From the NCBI RefSeq assembly GCF_946151075.1, contig NZ_OX267715.1:434001-498000 (forward strand): a stretch of DNA of 64,000 bases. Reading direction: 5' to 3'. The DNA is from Neobacillus sp. Marseille-Q6967 (GTDB lineage Bacteria > Bacillota > Bacilli > Bacillales > Cytobacillaceae). The notes under the pieces were generated by a model. The model ran no database searches and had not been told where the DNA came from. It worked only from the letters and a program-made list of their open reading frames with translations. Position numbers and translations under genes: made by a program. Positions 63,068 through 64,000 of this stretch are shown one piece after another (the first letter of the stretch is position 1; each line of letters begins with the position of its first letter).

Positions 63068-63238
63068 TGGCTGCCACCTGGAGATTTCAATTAGCAAATA
63101 GATGACGAAAGGGATTCCTCCCCATTTAATTAGAAAATATAGACCATCCGTAATCTTTTCAAATAAGTTGAGGATATAACTGTCCTCCTGATTTACATCT
63201 TCAATAATTGCCTCCCATTTTGTTTGCAGCTTAGCCAT
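63062..63238 (-). CDS. Small single-pass membrane protein
   Basis: A 58-residue protein from ATG 63238 (GAGGTG upstream): a soluble head AKLQTKWEAIIEDVNQEDSYILNLFEKITDGLYF and one membrane helix IKWGGIPFVIYLLIEIS. It is convergent with the yodN-like fragment, overlapping by 6 bases. Not recognised as a named family. Confidence 0.6.
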   Translation of the reverse strand: MAKLQTKWEAIIEDVNQEDSYILNLFEKITDGLYFLIKWGGIPFVIYLLIEISRWQPL

Positions 63239-63407
63239 TAGGATCACCTCATTAAATAATTTACTTTCAGCCTATGCTTGTCCAACTGAAAAAAGACTTA
63301 AATTTATGATTATTGGTTTAAAACATTAGAAAATCCCTATTCTTCTAGAAGTTAATAGCATGAATGAGAAGAGTTCGTCATACATTCTGTAAAAAGGGGG
63401 CGATGCT

Positions 63408-63581
63408 ATGAGAGAAATTGAAGTATTTATTGATACGGAAGAAATTGCAGAATTTTTCTTTCATGAGCTTGTAAAAAGAGGATACGTTCCTACAGAAGAA
63501 GAATTAGAAGAATTAGCCGATATTACGTTTGAGTATTTGATTGAAAAGAGCATTATTGATGAAGAAATACAAGATGAATAA
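63408..63581 (+). CDS. yozD: YozD-family small protein
   Basis: A 57-residue acidic protein: MREIEVFIDTEEIAEFFFHELVKRGYVPTEEELEELADITFEYLIEK, matching the YozD family of Bacillus. AAGGGGG precedes the ATG at 63408. In B. subtilis yozD lies next to yodN, which supports the identity of the split gene and shows that the element was inserted into a conserved neighbourhood. Function unknown. Confidence 0.85.
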   Translation: MREIEVFIDTEEIAEFFFHELVKRGYVPTEEELEELADITFEYLIEKSIIDEEIQDE

Positions 63582-63638
63582 CAGATTCTCTATTAATGGG
63601 AAAACTTATTCATCTTTTTAATAAGAACAAACAAAAGA

Positions 63639-63667
63639 CGAGCATGAAGGGTGCTCGCTTTTTGTTT
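63639..63667 (+). terminator. Terminator after yozD
   Basis: CGAGCA and TGCTCG pair around a 7-base loop, followed by CTTTTTG. Confidence 0.75.
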
Positions 63668-63758
63668 GGAACCATTTCTAAAAATAATCGTCTATTTAAC
63701 GAAACCTTTACTTTTCCTATACCGTATATAGAGTAACCAAGATGGAGGAGGAAAAACG

Positions 63759-63935
63759 ATGTTTAAGAAAATCTTAAAATCGATAATTAAAAGTAAATTA
63801 CACAATCATAAAAAGTACTCTTCGAGTAATGGATGGAAGAAGATGAACCATAATAAGCATAAAAACCTAGGACACCACCATTATAAAAAGAAGCATAAAA
63901 GCGGCAGTTATTTTTCGAGTTTCTATAGCAGTTAA
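63759..63935 (+). CDS. Small basic His/Lys-rich protein
   Basis: A 58-residue frame: MFKKILKSIIKSKLHNHKKYSSSNGW, then a run rich in His and Lys (HKNLGHHHYKKKHKS) and a Ser/Tyr-rich end. GGAGGAGG precedes the ATG at 63759, a strong sign that it is expressed. It looks like the small basic proteins of spore or coat-associated type, but I cannot assign a family. Confidence 0.6.
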   Translation: MFKKILKSIIKSKLHNHKKYSSSNGWKKMNHNKHKNLGHHHYKKKHKSGSYFSSFYSS

Positions 63936-64000
63936 GCTTTAAATTATGTATAAAAGGTTAATATTATTAGCAGCCAACCGTTTCGAAGGTACTTTTAAGA

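Overview
The window looks like a chromosome segment from a low-GC, spore-forming Bacillaceae (Bacillus/Neobacillus type). This rests on strong AGGAGG ribosome binding sites, frequent TTG/GTG starts, an YjcZ-type small sporulation protein, and a gene order close to the Bacillus subtilis ypmR-ypmS, msrA-msrB and yodT-S-R-Q-P / kamA / yokU / yozE / yodN / yozD neighbourhoods. The genus is inferred; no rRNA or tRNA gene was seen.

Positions 1-14,240 are core chromosome. They hold the end of an SGNH hydrolase (ypmR-like), ypmS, a wrecked rsmF remnant, a DUF4397 protein, an RsgA-like GTPase behind a leader-peptide attenuator, msrA-msrB behind an unusual 21-bp-phased repeat array, a DUF502 membrane protein, a YjcZ peptide, an FAD oxidoreductase, an S66 LD-carboxypeptidase, a Ktr/Trk potassium channel and a 1385-residue TPR protein with an embedded C39-like peptidase domain.

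Positions 14,300-24,060 form a beta-lysine metabolic cluster: aminotransferase, CoA-transferase A and B, M20 hydrolase, aldehyde dehydrogenase, beta-lysine acetyltransferase (ablB), a sigma-54 activator and, behind a clear -24/-12 promoter, lysine 2,3-aminomutase (ablA/kamA) and yokU. An AI-2E-type permease and yozE follow.

Positions 25,775-62,433 are an integrated element of about 36.65 kb. It splits a yodN-like gene. Joining the two halves at an 8-bp direct repeat (GATGTTAA) restores one open frame of about 240 codons. A large serine recombinase lies just inside the left end. The right end carries an excisionase-like protein, a CHC2 zinc-finger primase, a P4-type helicase, an iteron-like origin and a small-terminase-like protein, with no capsid or tail genes. 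This resembles a phage satellite more than a full prophage. The cargo is a defence island: an McrB/McrC-like pair; a complete BREX operon (brxE, brxA, brxB, brxC, pglX, pglZ, brxL) whose BrxL ends in an MITD1-C-like domain instead of a recognisable Lon peptidase; a trypsin-like protease; a resolvase with a possible res site; a DUF262 plus HEPN pair; an ATP-dependent DNA ligase gene with an in-frame amber codon; two PD-(D/E)XK-like proteins; and an unrecognised three-gene operon (PASTA-like peptide, 483-residue protein, glycine-zipper membrane protein) bracketed by imperfect 34-bp direct repeats. That operon is the best candidate for an undescribed system.

Positions 62,426-64,000 return to the chromosome: the 3' part of the yodN-like gene, a small membrane protein, yozD and a small basic His-rich protein.
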